In this document: piece by piece, positions 22,732-35,200 of the stretch
Layout: every line of letters begins with the position of its first letter
Numbering within the stretch: position 1 is the first letter of the stretch
DNA from: Taenia hydatigena
Taxonomy: Eukaryota > Platyhelminthes > Cestoda > Cyclophyllidea > Taeniidae
Direction: 5' to 3'
DNA: 64,000 bases
Assembly: GCA_036345935.2 (NCBI GenBank)
Contig: JADWOT020000002.1
Location: forward strand, 20,400,355 to 20,464,354
The notes under the pieces: generated by a model
Databases searched by the model: none
What the model was told of the DNA's origin: nothing
The model's input: only the letters and a program-made list of their open reading frames with translations
Made by a program: the position numbers and the translations under genes

Positions 22732-22917
22732 TGAAGTACTTTGTTTGTTTGAACTACCGATTTCGGTCAGGGTGAGAGGGGTGTCCGTATTGCCCTAGCT
22801 GCGTAGGCTGGTCGCCGGGCCATGCCAGGAGCCTATTTCTCCCTCTTCTTTGAATATATATATTCTATTCTGGCATTCTGCCTTCTTTTGCCTTCGACGG
22901 AGCCTCGGGACGCTATA
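22732..22917 (+). mobile_element. TRIM-family solo LTR
   Basis: This is a forward copy with GAAGTACTTTGTTTGTTTGA, GATTTCGGTCAGGG, GTATTGCCCTAGCTGCGTAG, GGGCCATGCCAGGAGC, an ATATATAT core, CTTCTTTTGCCTTC and the end block CGGGACGCTATAG. Both termini have mutated from the TGTAG/CTACA consensus. It lies about 290 bp upstream of the DMXL start codon. Confidence 0.75.
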
Positions 22918-23205
22918 GTCATGTTTTGTGTTTAGTTAGTATGTGAGATTAAAAGAGAACAAACAAAATAAAATTTAATTTGTATTGCTAACAAGTAGCT
23001 TGAAAGCTATAATTTAATCCAAAATGTCTATACTTAGCACCGGAATGCAAATGGGGTTGCACCTAATTACACAACTGTATGTGGAATAACCGAATTAGTA
23101 ATTTCAGACTAAATATCGACTGTGTTTTACTTAGCCGGATTTCACTCATTCTTTTTGAGTTCTGCTAATAGTGTTGGGTTTCAGTTTTATGCCTGCGCTT
23201 GGCTA

Positions 23206-26200
23206 ATGCGGCTTCATCAAATAATTACTGGGTCTAGAAACAGGGGACCGAACAGTATATCGTTCCTTGATTCCTCGGGATCGTTGTATATCGTAAGTTT
23301 GGCACGTGTTGCGCATTGACATTGCAGACGCAATCTGACCCATTGTTTATTGCTAACGTGGTATCCTATTAACTTGCATTTTACGCATTTAGGTGTATGG
23401 AAGGGGCAGAAATATAGTCGTACTGGACAGGAATCTCTTTCAAGTCCATCTGATTCCTGATGCAATCGGCGCCGATTCGTGTGATATCGCATGCATTTGT
23501 TGCGAAAATCTTACCGGACTTGTATGCTTTTCATTTTTGGCCCTATCGTCACTTTAGGTTGCTGTGTCAGATGGGAGGAAAATCGTGGTTTTCGAGACTG
23601 CTGGGGTACTTATACGTTTTATCTGTCTATTACTGTCGTTTGTTCACATACGGGTGCATGTTCACCCATGTATTTTCTTAAGAATGACTTTAATGAAATT
23701 AAAGAAATGCCTAATAGTGTGATAATCAATTTGTTTAAGGCTTCAAAAACGGCTTGGAGAAAGTTTTGTGAGCTGTGTCCAGGAGGCATAGTGACTGCCC
23801 TCGGATGGTTCCCGCACTCATCAATCTGTAGGAAAACTTTGCTGTTGGTAGCCTCTTCAACGTCAGCCTCGTTAGACGCTCACCATCATATAACAAGTTG
23901 GCAAATAGCGTGGCCTTATGTTGGGAAAAATGGAAGTTCTGACATTTGGAAGCGTTTGTGGGTCGTGGAATCCAATGGTTAGTTTAAATAGTAATTGGAT
24001 ATTATTTTATTCCTTATCTTGAGCTTTCTTAAACCCTGACCATCATATTTTAAATGTGATAAGCTAAGTTATGCCTGTTCACATATTTACTTGGCTTAAT
24101 TCAAACCTCACAGAACTCAAATTGATGAGATACATTTTGATAATTCATGACTTAATTTCTGCCCATATCATAAAAGATGGCCTTTGGATTGGTCTTAAGC
24201 GAATGTTTCGATGTATCCGGTGGTTACATGAGCGTGACCAAGTGTGGACTTGTAACTTTATTTAGGCGACCCTTCTACACTGTTCCACTTACTCTCAGCA
24301 ATGTTAAACGAATTTGCTTCAATCCTCGACCTCCCTACACTTGACATCAATCAGGCACTGACTTCCCATTCATATCTTACTCAATGAGTGCTCACTTTTA
24401 TCTACCATTCGTCCTCTCAAATTGGACATTTGGTGTATTTTAAGGGATGTGAATGCTTGATAAATACCCAGCATCTTCACAAAACAACATTAAAACGACA
24501 ATTGTCACAAGGCTATCACGGCTCGTCACGTACACCCTGGACAAGACCACTTCCAAATGGTTTGACGTATCACCACAACTTTACTCTGTTCCGTCTACCC
24601 ACAATGAGCATTTTGTGGTGTTTGCATGCTCCAGGACAAATCCAGTGCCTCAAAGCATCGCCTGATGGTCGCTTTATCGCCACTCAGTGCAGAGGACCAA
24701 CCACAACACTTGTAGAAGGTGTGCTGTCCACCAATCCCTCCCAAATGCAGATCTGGTGTCAGACACCCATGTTGAATCAACCCTCCGACGACTCTTCGGG
24801 AGGACTATTGACAGCCAATTGGGTTGCCAGTAGTCTAAGTCATCCAATGGAGGTTGTGGCATTTTCCTGGCGCTCCATGCCTCGATACCTCCCACCGTAT
24901 GTTCTTCATTTCTCCTCACCCTGCTTTCCTTCAACGCCTTTCTGGTCCACTCGAACCCAACACTCACCTGTCTAAACCAACACTTATTATGGTCCGAACC
25001 CATGCGGCTGGTTTCACTAGTAATTTTGTCGAATTAAACCAACTCAGTAGGGAAGGCAATTCCAATTTGGACAGAATCGGTATTATTTTAGAATGCAGCT
25101 TGAATCGGGTCTCAAAACATGCCTCTAATCTTGGTATCCGAGTCACGCTGTGAATAGAGAACAACTTTTGGCGAAACAGAGAGGCATCAGTGAACCCGCC
25201 AAACGTGGCCATATTGTGCGGCGTCGAGTGAATTGGGACGCGTTTGGTATTGGAACGAAGTCATACAGTGCGCTTCTGCCACAAAATACTGCATCACCAA
25301 ATCCTTCTTGTCTTGTGTGGGATGGTAACTCTTAGGGGTTAACTTTTACAATAAGAAGATATTTAGGCGTTGGCTCTCCATTGCAGAGGATGGCTGCCCA
25401 ACGCATTGTTGACCATGTGCGTGGACGGCGTGGCGCGAGTGTGGTTCGAAAGCTCGGTAGGGAGTCACCGCACCAGCGATTTCCTTCAAGCGAAAGGTGC
25501 CCCTTACTCGGTATGCTGCCAGTTTTATTTTGGTCTCTCTCTCCCTCTCACTGAATTCTTTAAATACCATCTTCACTCCTTACTTTCGATCTCTTTAATC
25601 AGACACTGTGTAGCTGTAGTTTATATGGCCACCGATTGCAAGTCATTTTCCTCATTGTTCTTAATTTTTTCTTTGCGTGAAACCAGGCCCATCGCAATTC
25701 CCTAAGGACGGATCTCCTGCCCTCTATCCTACTCAATCATCCGGTCTTGTGTCATTACTTCAAACTGTGGTGAGTCTCATAGTTTTGTCCGATTCCCTGT
25801 TATGTAACTCAATTTTCGTCAAAAACGGAGTTTTACTAAGGTGTTTGGTACCGATTGGATTGCTTTAAATTCCTCTAGATCCCGTTTGGTAGTGCTTTGA
25901 AATCGCTTGTTATCAATGGTATGTAGTCTCTTGCGTAGCTTACATCTCTAGCAATTTTAGATGCCACTAAATATGAACATGGAACCTACAGCAACTTAGT
26001 CCAATTTCTGCGACGAATGTGGACACTATCATCCGAATCCGAATCGATTGCACGAAGTGTAATATTCATGAACCGATGATGTTTTTTTCTCTCCCTACAT
26101 CCAAATACATGTAATGTCAACTTGATACTACATTGGCCTCTTATGCGCGTATAAAGTGCGTATCTACAGTATACGATTCTCCGATGTTGTATACGGTTGT

Positions 26201-29200
26201 TAAAATGACCATTAGAATTAATAAGCTGATACATTGGTGGATAGATGACGTCCTCTCGGATTTAGTCGATGAGAATACCGTCAGTCATTGCTATTGCTTT
26301 TCTGAGTTTTGGGTTTTACTCCAGTTGGTTCCGTCCCTTAGGTTAACACTTTCGGCAAACGCCTGCGATACGGTGGTGATCCCAGGGTCGGATGCGGCTT
26401 TTCAGCTCTGTGAGCCAACAAAAGGCGGTAAATTCTTCCTCGCTGGGTCCATAAATGTCGCCGATTCTAATCTCTTAGTCCTATCCTCGGATTACGACAC
26501 CGTATCACAGTGAGTCTGTTTCTCCTCGCCTCACTGCCTACCCTTGTCAATTAACCAACTAGCTTTGCTCGTTTCGTTTTGATTTTACAGTAAGGGACCT
26601 TATTTGCTGCAGTGGATGAATAACAAGACCATTGATGTGGAACGCAAGCTCAGCAGGCTGCTTCAACGTCTGATCCTTCTTATTGCCTCCACTCCCATCA
26701 GCGATTCAAGTAGGTCTCACTCAGCGTTATACACAATGCGTTGCCAACGTGGATAGTGACACCTTCATTTCTTCAGCCACTGAAAATGGCTTGGACAAGT
26801 TTCGACCACAAATTGGGCTATTAGATCAGATGCTATTGAAGTGTCTTAGCAAGTGGCGCAGAACGCATGACACCCTCCTGATGCTTCATCCCTCCGACGG
26901 GAGTTTATTCGTATGGTACGCTTTTGAGCATCTATTATTATGCGAGTCATAAGTGGAGTGTAGTACTTCCTTTCTTTTGCATCCATTGTTGGATTTTGAG
27001 CTTTAGTCGTCTGCAGATTGCACCGTACCTCAAGTAGATTTAATATGCTAAAAACGCGGATATTTTGACGCCATTATTCGCAGACAATTTGGTAATTGGA
27101 TCTCCGTCGTTTACTTGCCGAGTTGATTTATGCCTTCAGTGTTGTTGTGTAGCTGCTCGACCAGTAATTGCATAAGCGGAGGCGAAATTGGATAGGCTGC
27201 CTCTCTTCTAACTGTGTAAATAACTACCGTGCCTACATCTACAATTTCACCCTCTATTGGGACCTTCACTGCTTTCTTGTTATCCTCACCTCTCATCGAA
27301 TGCCGCTGTAACCGGGTGGATATGATTTGAGCTTGTCTGCTTTGCGAACCGGGTTTAATCCGGCTCGGTAGCCAGATAACCTTCTTGCTGAAGTCATTGT
27401 ACAGCATTTGATTGATGGAAGCGCAATAGTGAAGCAGGGTACCTGGAGAAGTGGATTTTGCAACGAATCATTTATAGGCACTTAAATCACGTTTGGAAAG
27501 GTCCCATAGCGATAAAGGGTGACGTGATGCTCTTGATAGAAGTAATTCAGACTTAATAAGCTGCGAAATATCGGCAACGTTTAGTGTAATTGATGGAGTA
27601 GTTTTTTTTGCATCTACATCAACCGAAGGCCATTGGATAAGTGAGGAAATGTGCTCTACTTACATGGGTTAGAAGGTGACAATAGGCTTGCAAGACTGTC
27701 ATCTCGTTTCTCACCCTCCACATACGTTCTCGGACGACTCGTCTTCTTGAGAAGGGTTTATGGCTCATTGACTGTAGCAGTGGTCACTAACGATTAGCAT
27801 GTTAGCAGGAATTGTTCTGTAGTTATTTGGTTTCTCTTATAAGGACTGCTTGAATTAGTATTGCTGTCTTATGCTTTGTGCTTGTTTGCTTTACGAGCCG
27901 AGTTTATTGTGCCTTTAAAGCTGCAGAAACGTCTAACCAAAGTCTAAATCTTTGGTTTTGTTTCTCAGGACCATAAATGGCTTGGACTGTTCGACCTTGA
28001 ATGGAAGCATGCTATGTAGCTTTGCTCATAGGACTTGCAACGTTAGCGTTTATGCCGATGGCTTAAAGAATCGTGTGAGAGATGCAATTCAAGTGGACCC
28101 AACTCAACATCGACGCGTCTGTCAAACATCTTTCAGTCTTCGTTCACGTCTACCAGGTACCGACCTCTCCCACGTCACTCCAGCGGCTGTTCACAATTCC
28201 ATTCTATTTGCATTTGCCCTCGAAAATGCCTCTGTGACCAAAATGCAGCCTCATATGCTGCTGATTGACTGTTTTATGGCTCGATCAAAGCTCGCCGTGG
28301 TGATGTCTTCGGGACTCACTAGTGATGTCCGCAATCGTTACCTACAGGATATACGAGATGTAGGCTATGAGTCTTACTCTAACTTCATCTCTCAGATTCA
28401 ACTGGCTTGTACAACTTCTCCAGAGCTCTCTGGACCGATTATCTTGGACTTGTACTCTACAGCCACTGCGAATGGCGGTACCCTAAAACACCAGGAAGTT
28501 GAATGCAGTGCTTTCATGCAGTGAGTCTTACTTTCAATCATGGAGCTTTGTTTGTAGGCCTTCTGATTCGTTTGATGTGATTTCTGCCACGTCAGAAACT
28601 AGTAGCCAAGCTGATGGACATGATGAAACCGTAATATCAATGGCTTATCATCCAATGTTGCCACTTGTTCTCACTCTTTCTGCGTCTGAGTTCATTATTT
28701 GGCATTCCCCATTGTGCTCCCCTGGACCGCTCTCTGCGCCACTTTCCCCTCCTCTTCGACATTTCGGGAGATACCGCCAATGCGGTAGTGCGCTGCGTTA
28801 TGCCGCCTTTTTCCCGTGTATTATTGCTCCCCTTCATGGACCCCTCAGTGTTGTTGCTGTTGACTCCTCGGTGGAAATTCAGTTGTTCTCTGTTGATACA
28901 GCCGGTGCCGTTGTTAAAATAGGAAATCTAACATCCACTACGGATGCTAGCCTTTCCTCATCCTCGTCATTGTTGTTAGTTGTTCCTGCACCATCTCTTT
29001 CGGCAACGTCTTCTGCATTCCTTGTGGTTAGAGTCCACGCAACCGAAGAAAGTGATACTGTAAGTTTCTATTGTAGAAAGATGATAATTTGGCGCGTTTG
29101 TGCGTACTTGCTCCATTTCAGCCTTAGCTTATGAGCCTCTTCATTTTCTCCAACATTTGCACAGACCTCTTGAGATTCTGATCAACGCCTTGTATTATAA

Positions 29201-32200
29201 TTGGTTTACTTTTTGTTTTTTCCTCCTCCTTTTGCTAAGAACGCTGGCCTGGAAGTCTTCTGGAAACCCCTTAATCTGTGTTCATCTCATGATTATGTTT
29301 AATTTGTAAAGTGCACGTTATATTTGTAGGATTTGGTTGACCTCAAGGCATAACTGACTGCTTGAACCCACGTATATCCATACTTTTGTATTCTGATACT
29401 TTTTGTCTCAGGAATCGTTGTGTCGAATCGAAACGTGGCGTGTTGACTTGGATTCCGAACGACTCATCACTGGACGTGCAACCGACACCGAGGCTTTACT
29501 GACAAAGTGTAAATCTTCATCGCTGGCGCCCTCCAGCATCATTACTGCCTCTTCAAAGGTGTGCGCACAGACTGTGCATTCCAAAAGCAGGTTGCTTTTA
29601 TCTTCCCGCGAGCTAATCAGGGTTTTTATTCAAGCCGTCTATTCTGCTTGAGAAAATTGTTAATTTGTTCTTAGATAAGCGATCAGTTATTGCCTCTCGA
29701 ACCAGGGGTCACTGTGACTTCCATCAAGCAGGGTCCATCTCCCATATCGTGGTGTGATGAAATGCTTCGCCCCTCTTATGTCATAGCGACTGCCTGTTCC
29801 GACGGTGGGATTCGTCTTTGGACTACCGAAGCTATCAATGGCAATTGCGAAAAGTCACCTAGTAAGTGCTCACCACAGCCTCTGGTTATTGGTTAATCGA
29901 AGATGAAAAACTTTTCAAATCCTTGTGTTCTGGCCTTAGATGCGATTGCTTTTGAAGTTTTGATTGCATTTTAGCTACAAACCTCTCATTGAAGTGGGTA
30001 GAATGGAAACTTCCATTTTCCGAGTTTAGTCACAGCAGAATTTTCATTCCCTCTGATCTTCTGATCCAACAACGGGATTCCGGTGAAATGCATAAAAGCG
30101 CAAGGAATCGTGTTTGCATTTCTTCACCGCGGCGTGCACCTGCGGGCAGTCAAACCTATGCACATGTTTTTGCGGTGGCCTGTGCTACGAATTGGCGCAT
30201 CGCAGTCGGTTGTGCCGTGCAACAGACTGATCCCTTCATGATTGTCATCCTCGAATGCGAGTCCAGCGGTATGTTGCTGTATGGGCCTGCGTGTGTCTAC
30301 TCTAAGGTCTTTTCCTAATGCACGCAAGTAACCTATGCGCTTAAGAAAACAAAGTAGCTTGCATGAACAGGGAAGTCTGATGGCAGCCATCCTCTGTAAT
30401 GGGGAGCTAGTGCCTAAAAGTGAACCTCTAGGGGTTTCCATCCCACACAAGACAAGTAGGATTTGGTGATGCAGTATTTTGTGGCAGAAGCGCACTGTAT
30501 GACTTCGTTCCACTACTAAACGCGTCCCATTTCGCTCGACGCCACGTTTGGCGGGTTCACTGATGCCTCTCTGTTTCGCCAAAAGTTGTTCTCTATTCAC
30601 AGCGTGACTCGGATACCAAGATTAGGAGGCATATTTTGAGACCTGAATTAAGCTGCATTCTAAAATAATACTGATTTTGTCCATATTGGAAATCCCCTCC
30701 CTACTGAGTTGGTTTAATTCGACAAAATTACTAGTGAAAACAGCTGTATGGGTTCGGACCATAATAAGTGTTGGTCTAGACAGGTGAGTGTTGGGTTCGA
30801 GTGGACCAGAAAGGCGTTGAAGGAAAGCAGAGTGAGGAGAAATGAAGAACATACGGTGGGAGATATCGAGGCATGGAGCGCCAGGAAAATGCCACAAACT
30901 CCATTGGATGACTTAGACTACTGGCAACCCAATTGGCTGTCAATAGTCCTCCCGAAGAGTCGTCGGAGGGTTGATTCAACATGGGTGTCTGACACCAGAT
31001 CTGCATTTGGGAGGGATTGGTGGACAGCACACCTTCTACAAGTGTTGTGGTTGGTGCTCTGCACTGAGTGGCGATAAAGCGACCATCAGGCGATGCTTGG
31101 AGGTACTGGATTTGGCCTGGAGCATGCAAACACCACAAAATGCTCATTGTGAGTAGACGGAACAGAGTGAAATTGTGATGATGCGTCAAACCATTTGGAA
31201 GTGGTCCTGTCCAGGGTGTGCGTGACGAGCCGTGATAGCCTTGTGACAATTGTCGTTTTAATGTTGTTTTGTGAAGATGCTGGGTATTTATCAAGCATTC
31301 ACATCCCTTAAAATACACCAAATGTCCAATTTGAGAGGACGAATGGTAGATAAAAGTGAGCACTCATTGAGTAAGATATGAACGGGAAGTCAGTGCCTGA
31401 TTGATGTCAAGTGTAGGGAGGTCGAGGATTGAAGCAAATTCGTTTAACATTGCTGAGAGTAAGTGGAACAGTGTAGAAGGATCGTCTGGATGAAAATGTA
31501 ACCACCGGATGCATCAAAACATTTGTTTCTTTCCTTTAAAAGCGTACTTTCACGGGTTTATGTAAATTTGATTGTCTTAATTGGCAGGTGGATCGGAATG
31601 GATGCTGGAAGATGTTGTGGTTCCTTCTGTTGACGTGTCCCCGTGTAACATGGCGCCATCTGAGGTGAGAAACTGGTGTCTTATTCAAGGCATTATTTGA
31701 TCACTTCGTTTTCGGAGGAACCGTCTGCGACACTTTTCTAACAATAGTTTGATAGTTGACAGCACTGTCACTTGTTTTTTTTGCGGTCGATGGTTTGTTA
31801 ACTACTTAATGAAAGAATTCACCGCTTTGGCTGGCTCTCGTGTTTTTAACTTGCGTTCACTTCTGCTGTTTTATTTTGATAATTTTTTTTACAATTATGT
31901 TCCCTCTTCGGACGGATTTCTCCTGGATGCCAGTCCATTCAGCTTGACTGGGTCAAAACGGAGGATGGAGGAAGCATGCTGTTGTCGTTCCTGTGTAATC
32001 AAACATTATTTATCTTCTCGGCACAGTGCTTCGATGTCATTGCTGCCACTCGTACGCCTCACCTCCACACCTCAAGCACCCTCCTTACTTCCCTCGGAGA
32101 GGTTTGTGCATTTATCCTTTTAACGGATTTATTAGCCATACATTGCAGCCAGCGTTTTGAAGCCCAGTTAGCTATGTAAGCGGTTGAATAGTTGTTGAAT

Positions 32201-35200
32201 GTACGCTTTGGACACTGCTTGGCCAAAACTACTCTGTTAATCGTTTTTTATTTGCATGCTAAACCAAGACTTGTAGGTTTTACTCGTCCGTTTTGATTAC
32301 CCATTTAGGTTGGGCTCCGATGGAATTGTCTTCGTCAAGTAGACCTCGTCGACACTTCAAACTCACCTATTTTTCCCCTTCTTTGGCTTCCAAACGGCCT
32401 TCTAATGTTCCATCACAGTTCGCATATCTACTTATTCAGCCAGTGGCCGTCAAATGATTCTTTAAGTGAGGCGAACCAAACTCTCACCGAATCTCATCAA
32501 CAATTGCAAAATAGGGAATCTGCGGATCCTTCATTGCTTAGTACAGCTAATTATTATTAATCCACATTTGCTCCTTTTTCGGTTTCCTAGCCAATCGCTT
32601 TTTTTTTAGGTCCAAGCGATGCTGTCGAAAGGTCTTTTGGAAGCATGGGTGCCACGCGTCTTAAGTCAACTTACTCTAGTCTCCACCTCACCAAAGTGCG
32701 TTCAAGATCGGCTCTACAACCATTACAAAGTGGAGAAAAAGGAACACAGTTCATTGACACGTTTTTCAACGGTCTTGGTCTTTTCGAAGCCGCCCAGGTA
32801 GATAAGCGGTTGGTTTGTCTCTGATAAATAATTTATTCTTACACTTTACTCCGGTTCAAACCATCTGTTAACTTGACGCACAAATACGCAATTTTGTCGA
32901 TTTTGACTTTGATAATCCCGGTCATCTCATCCCCCTCGCAGCTCTCAAATCCAATTCTACCTCAATTCCACCCTCGACAGCTGTTGGAGTGGATGAACCT
33001 TGGACGGTTTCGACTTGTCCAGGCCCTCTTAGTTCATCTCACCCGTTGCCTCTCCGCCGTCGATGTTGTCTGTGGGTTCGACCCCTCGAGTCCAAAGACT
33101 ACCGTAGATAGCTCTGGTCGACCCCAGAGAAGACGGGTTAGAAAGTCTCACTTAAAATACTCTATTTGTTCTCCTACCATATCCTATGCTCAAATCAAAC
33201 TTAATTTCTTCCATCAATCAATCTCTAGTCAATTTCACTGGTTATCAGCGGCAGTCTTATTGACGCCAGCCTGGAAACCTCTCCATCCTCCACACCCTCC
33301 CCTTCTCCTGAGTTGGAAATACCGCCTCTACCCCTCTACATCCTACTTGCTCTTGACTCACTTAGTTTTCAACACCTCGCGGCTAACTCCTCCTCCAACA
33401 CCACGTTCGGTCAGTTTCCCCTGTCCTTGCGAAAGTGCTGTCTTAATGTCCTGTTTCCAAAAGTTACCAATATCGAGGACATAACCTTATCTTGCCTTGG
33501 TTGTTTCTTTTAGATAACTTTGGTTCACTAAATGAAAATTCAAGTAATCTCTTGAATGAAGATGTGAGTTTTCCCTGTCTAACTCTATGTTAGTGTATTT
33601 AATGTGGCAATCTCTATGTTCTTTAGCTGGCACTGGAATTGAATGATGAAGAGACTAAGATGCAAAACGTCGGGGGCATTGACACTGTCCAGAGAGACAG
33701 TTGGCGAGTGTCTTTGGAGGCATTGGGCTACCTCTCTAATGGGCTTCCAGCCAACCCATTATGGGATCCGAATGATCACGAAGCCCTAGTCTCTTTGCTT
33801 AAATTCGGCAATCAGGAAGCCCGAGTGCTCTCAGATCTGTGAGCTGAATACGATTTTTTCAATAATTATGATCTTCTTTGCGCGTTCATCCACAACCTGC
33901 CTTCCTTATAAAGGTTGTCGCGATATCGCCTACCCGGGCTCTCTCGTTTGGATCAGATGTACCTTTTGGGAATTGCCGAGCTGATGGCAAACACGCGCAC
34001 TGAAGTGACCGATCGTCTGTCGGGAATCGCAGCCGTAGTTCCTCAAGCACCGTCAACTTTCACGGAACACGATCAATCCAATTTTCCAGTGGCATCTGGT
34101 GAGCATTATTTTACTTTCGGTCGTGTGTGTGTGTGTGTGTGTGTGTTCTTGAAAATGATTGTTTTGTCCCTTTCACAGAACTCGAACTTGATGACTGTGG
34201 GCTGCGTTTTGTTATGCTTATGCAACTCTATTCCTACCTGTGTGGAACAATCCCTCTTGTAAAAAGGAGTCAAATGATGGTGAGTTATGGTCCGTTTCTC
34301 CTTGAAACAGAAGTTTTTTTGCGAATTAGTCTTGCATTTATTTTGCTGGTTGTTGAAACAATAACTGGAAATTCTCTTGGAACCACCAGGAAAGTGGTTA
34401 TGGTTTTGATAGCTTCAGACGAGCTTAACTGTTTTTGATAATACACCGTTGTTTAGGTAGCAACTTCTCATTATCGTAGGCAACCGCAACTCGTTTTAAG
34501 GGTTGTGGCGTTCAATCCATCACGCACTGAGCTTTCCGATTTTCCAAAGAGCATAGCGCTTCTCATCTTCTGGAGTAAAACCAGTACTTTCAGTAATTTC
34601 TTGTTGTATTTTTAGAAAGAGGGCTTGACCAGTCGTAGCTTCGTGTGGGCCTTCCATTCGGAGGCCGATGAAGTCCTTCTCAGTTTCCTCCCCTCTCAGA
34701 AGCAGCAACAGCAGCACCATCACTCGGATCCGACGAGCAACACTGGCGGGGGTCTCACTTGGGCCGAGTTCAGGCGTTATGGCTGCGGCTGGTGGATTCA
34801 CAGCGACGTCACTTTGATGCAATGTGCCGAGAAGGTTTTTTTTAAACTCATTTGCTTTCCCCTATCTTGGCTTTTGGTTCACTTACTGTGAAAAACTTTC
34901 ATGGCGCAATTTTTAATCCTTTTTACGGTATACATTCATTTCCTTAATGGCCCCCACGTGCCGTTCAAATGGTCTGGCTTACTCCTTCCACCGTGAGGAG
35001 CATGATCAGTCTTACAGCCTTTGTGATATCCTTTTCCAGATGGCTCGCTCAGAGTTTTTACGAACAAAGGATCCCATGGACTCGGCCATTTTCTATCTTG
35101 CAATGCACAAGCCAACAGTGTTAGCTAGTCTCTTCAAGTACGCATCGCTGTTTTTTTCTTGAATAAATTTGCGATTTGGGGTACAAATTAGCCTCCAGCC

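Larger units (their letters stand above)
21432..23205. other. Head-to-head CSK/DMXL promoter region
   Basis: These 1.77 kb separate the two start codons, CSK leftward and DMXL rightward, so both promoters are expected here. The central part (22058-22917) is occupied by at least four solo LTRs of the TRIM family in both orientations. The flanks (21432-22050 and 22920-23205) are AT-rich unique sequence. No TATA box or other element could be assigned with confidence. Confidence 0.6.

Noticed and set aside
22058..22917. DNA transposon (MITE) interpretation of the roughly 190-bp repeat
   Set aside because: The TGTAG/CTACA ends could look like short inverted repeats, but the paired copy at 47149-47888 with PBS and polypurine tract shows that they are LTRs.
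24385..24387. Reading TGA as selenocysteine or tryptophan
   Set aside because: Nuclear flatworm genes use the standard code, and nothing in DMXL suggests selenocysteine. A splicing explanation is simpler.
27340..27365. tRNA gene or tRNA-derived SINE head
   Set aside because: GGTTTAATCCGG resembles a B box with one base missing, but no A box, cloverleaf or poly(A/T) tail could be found.
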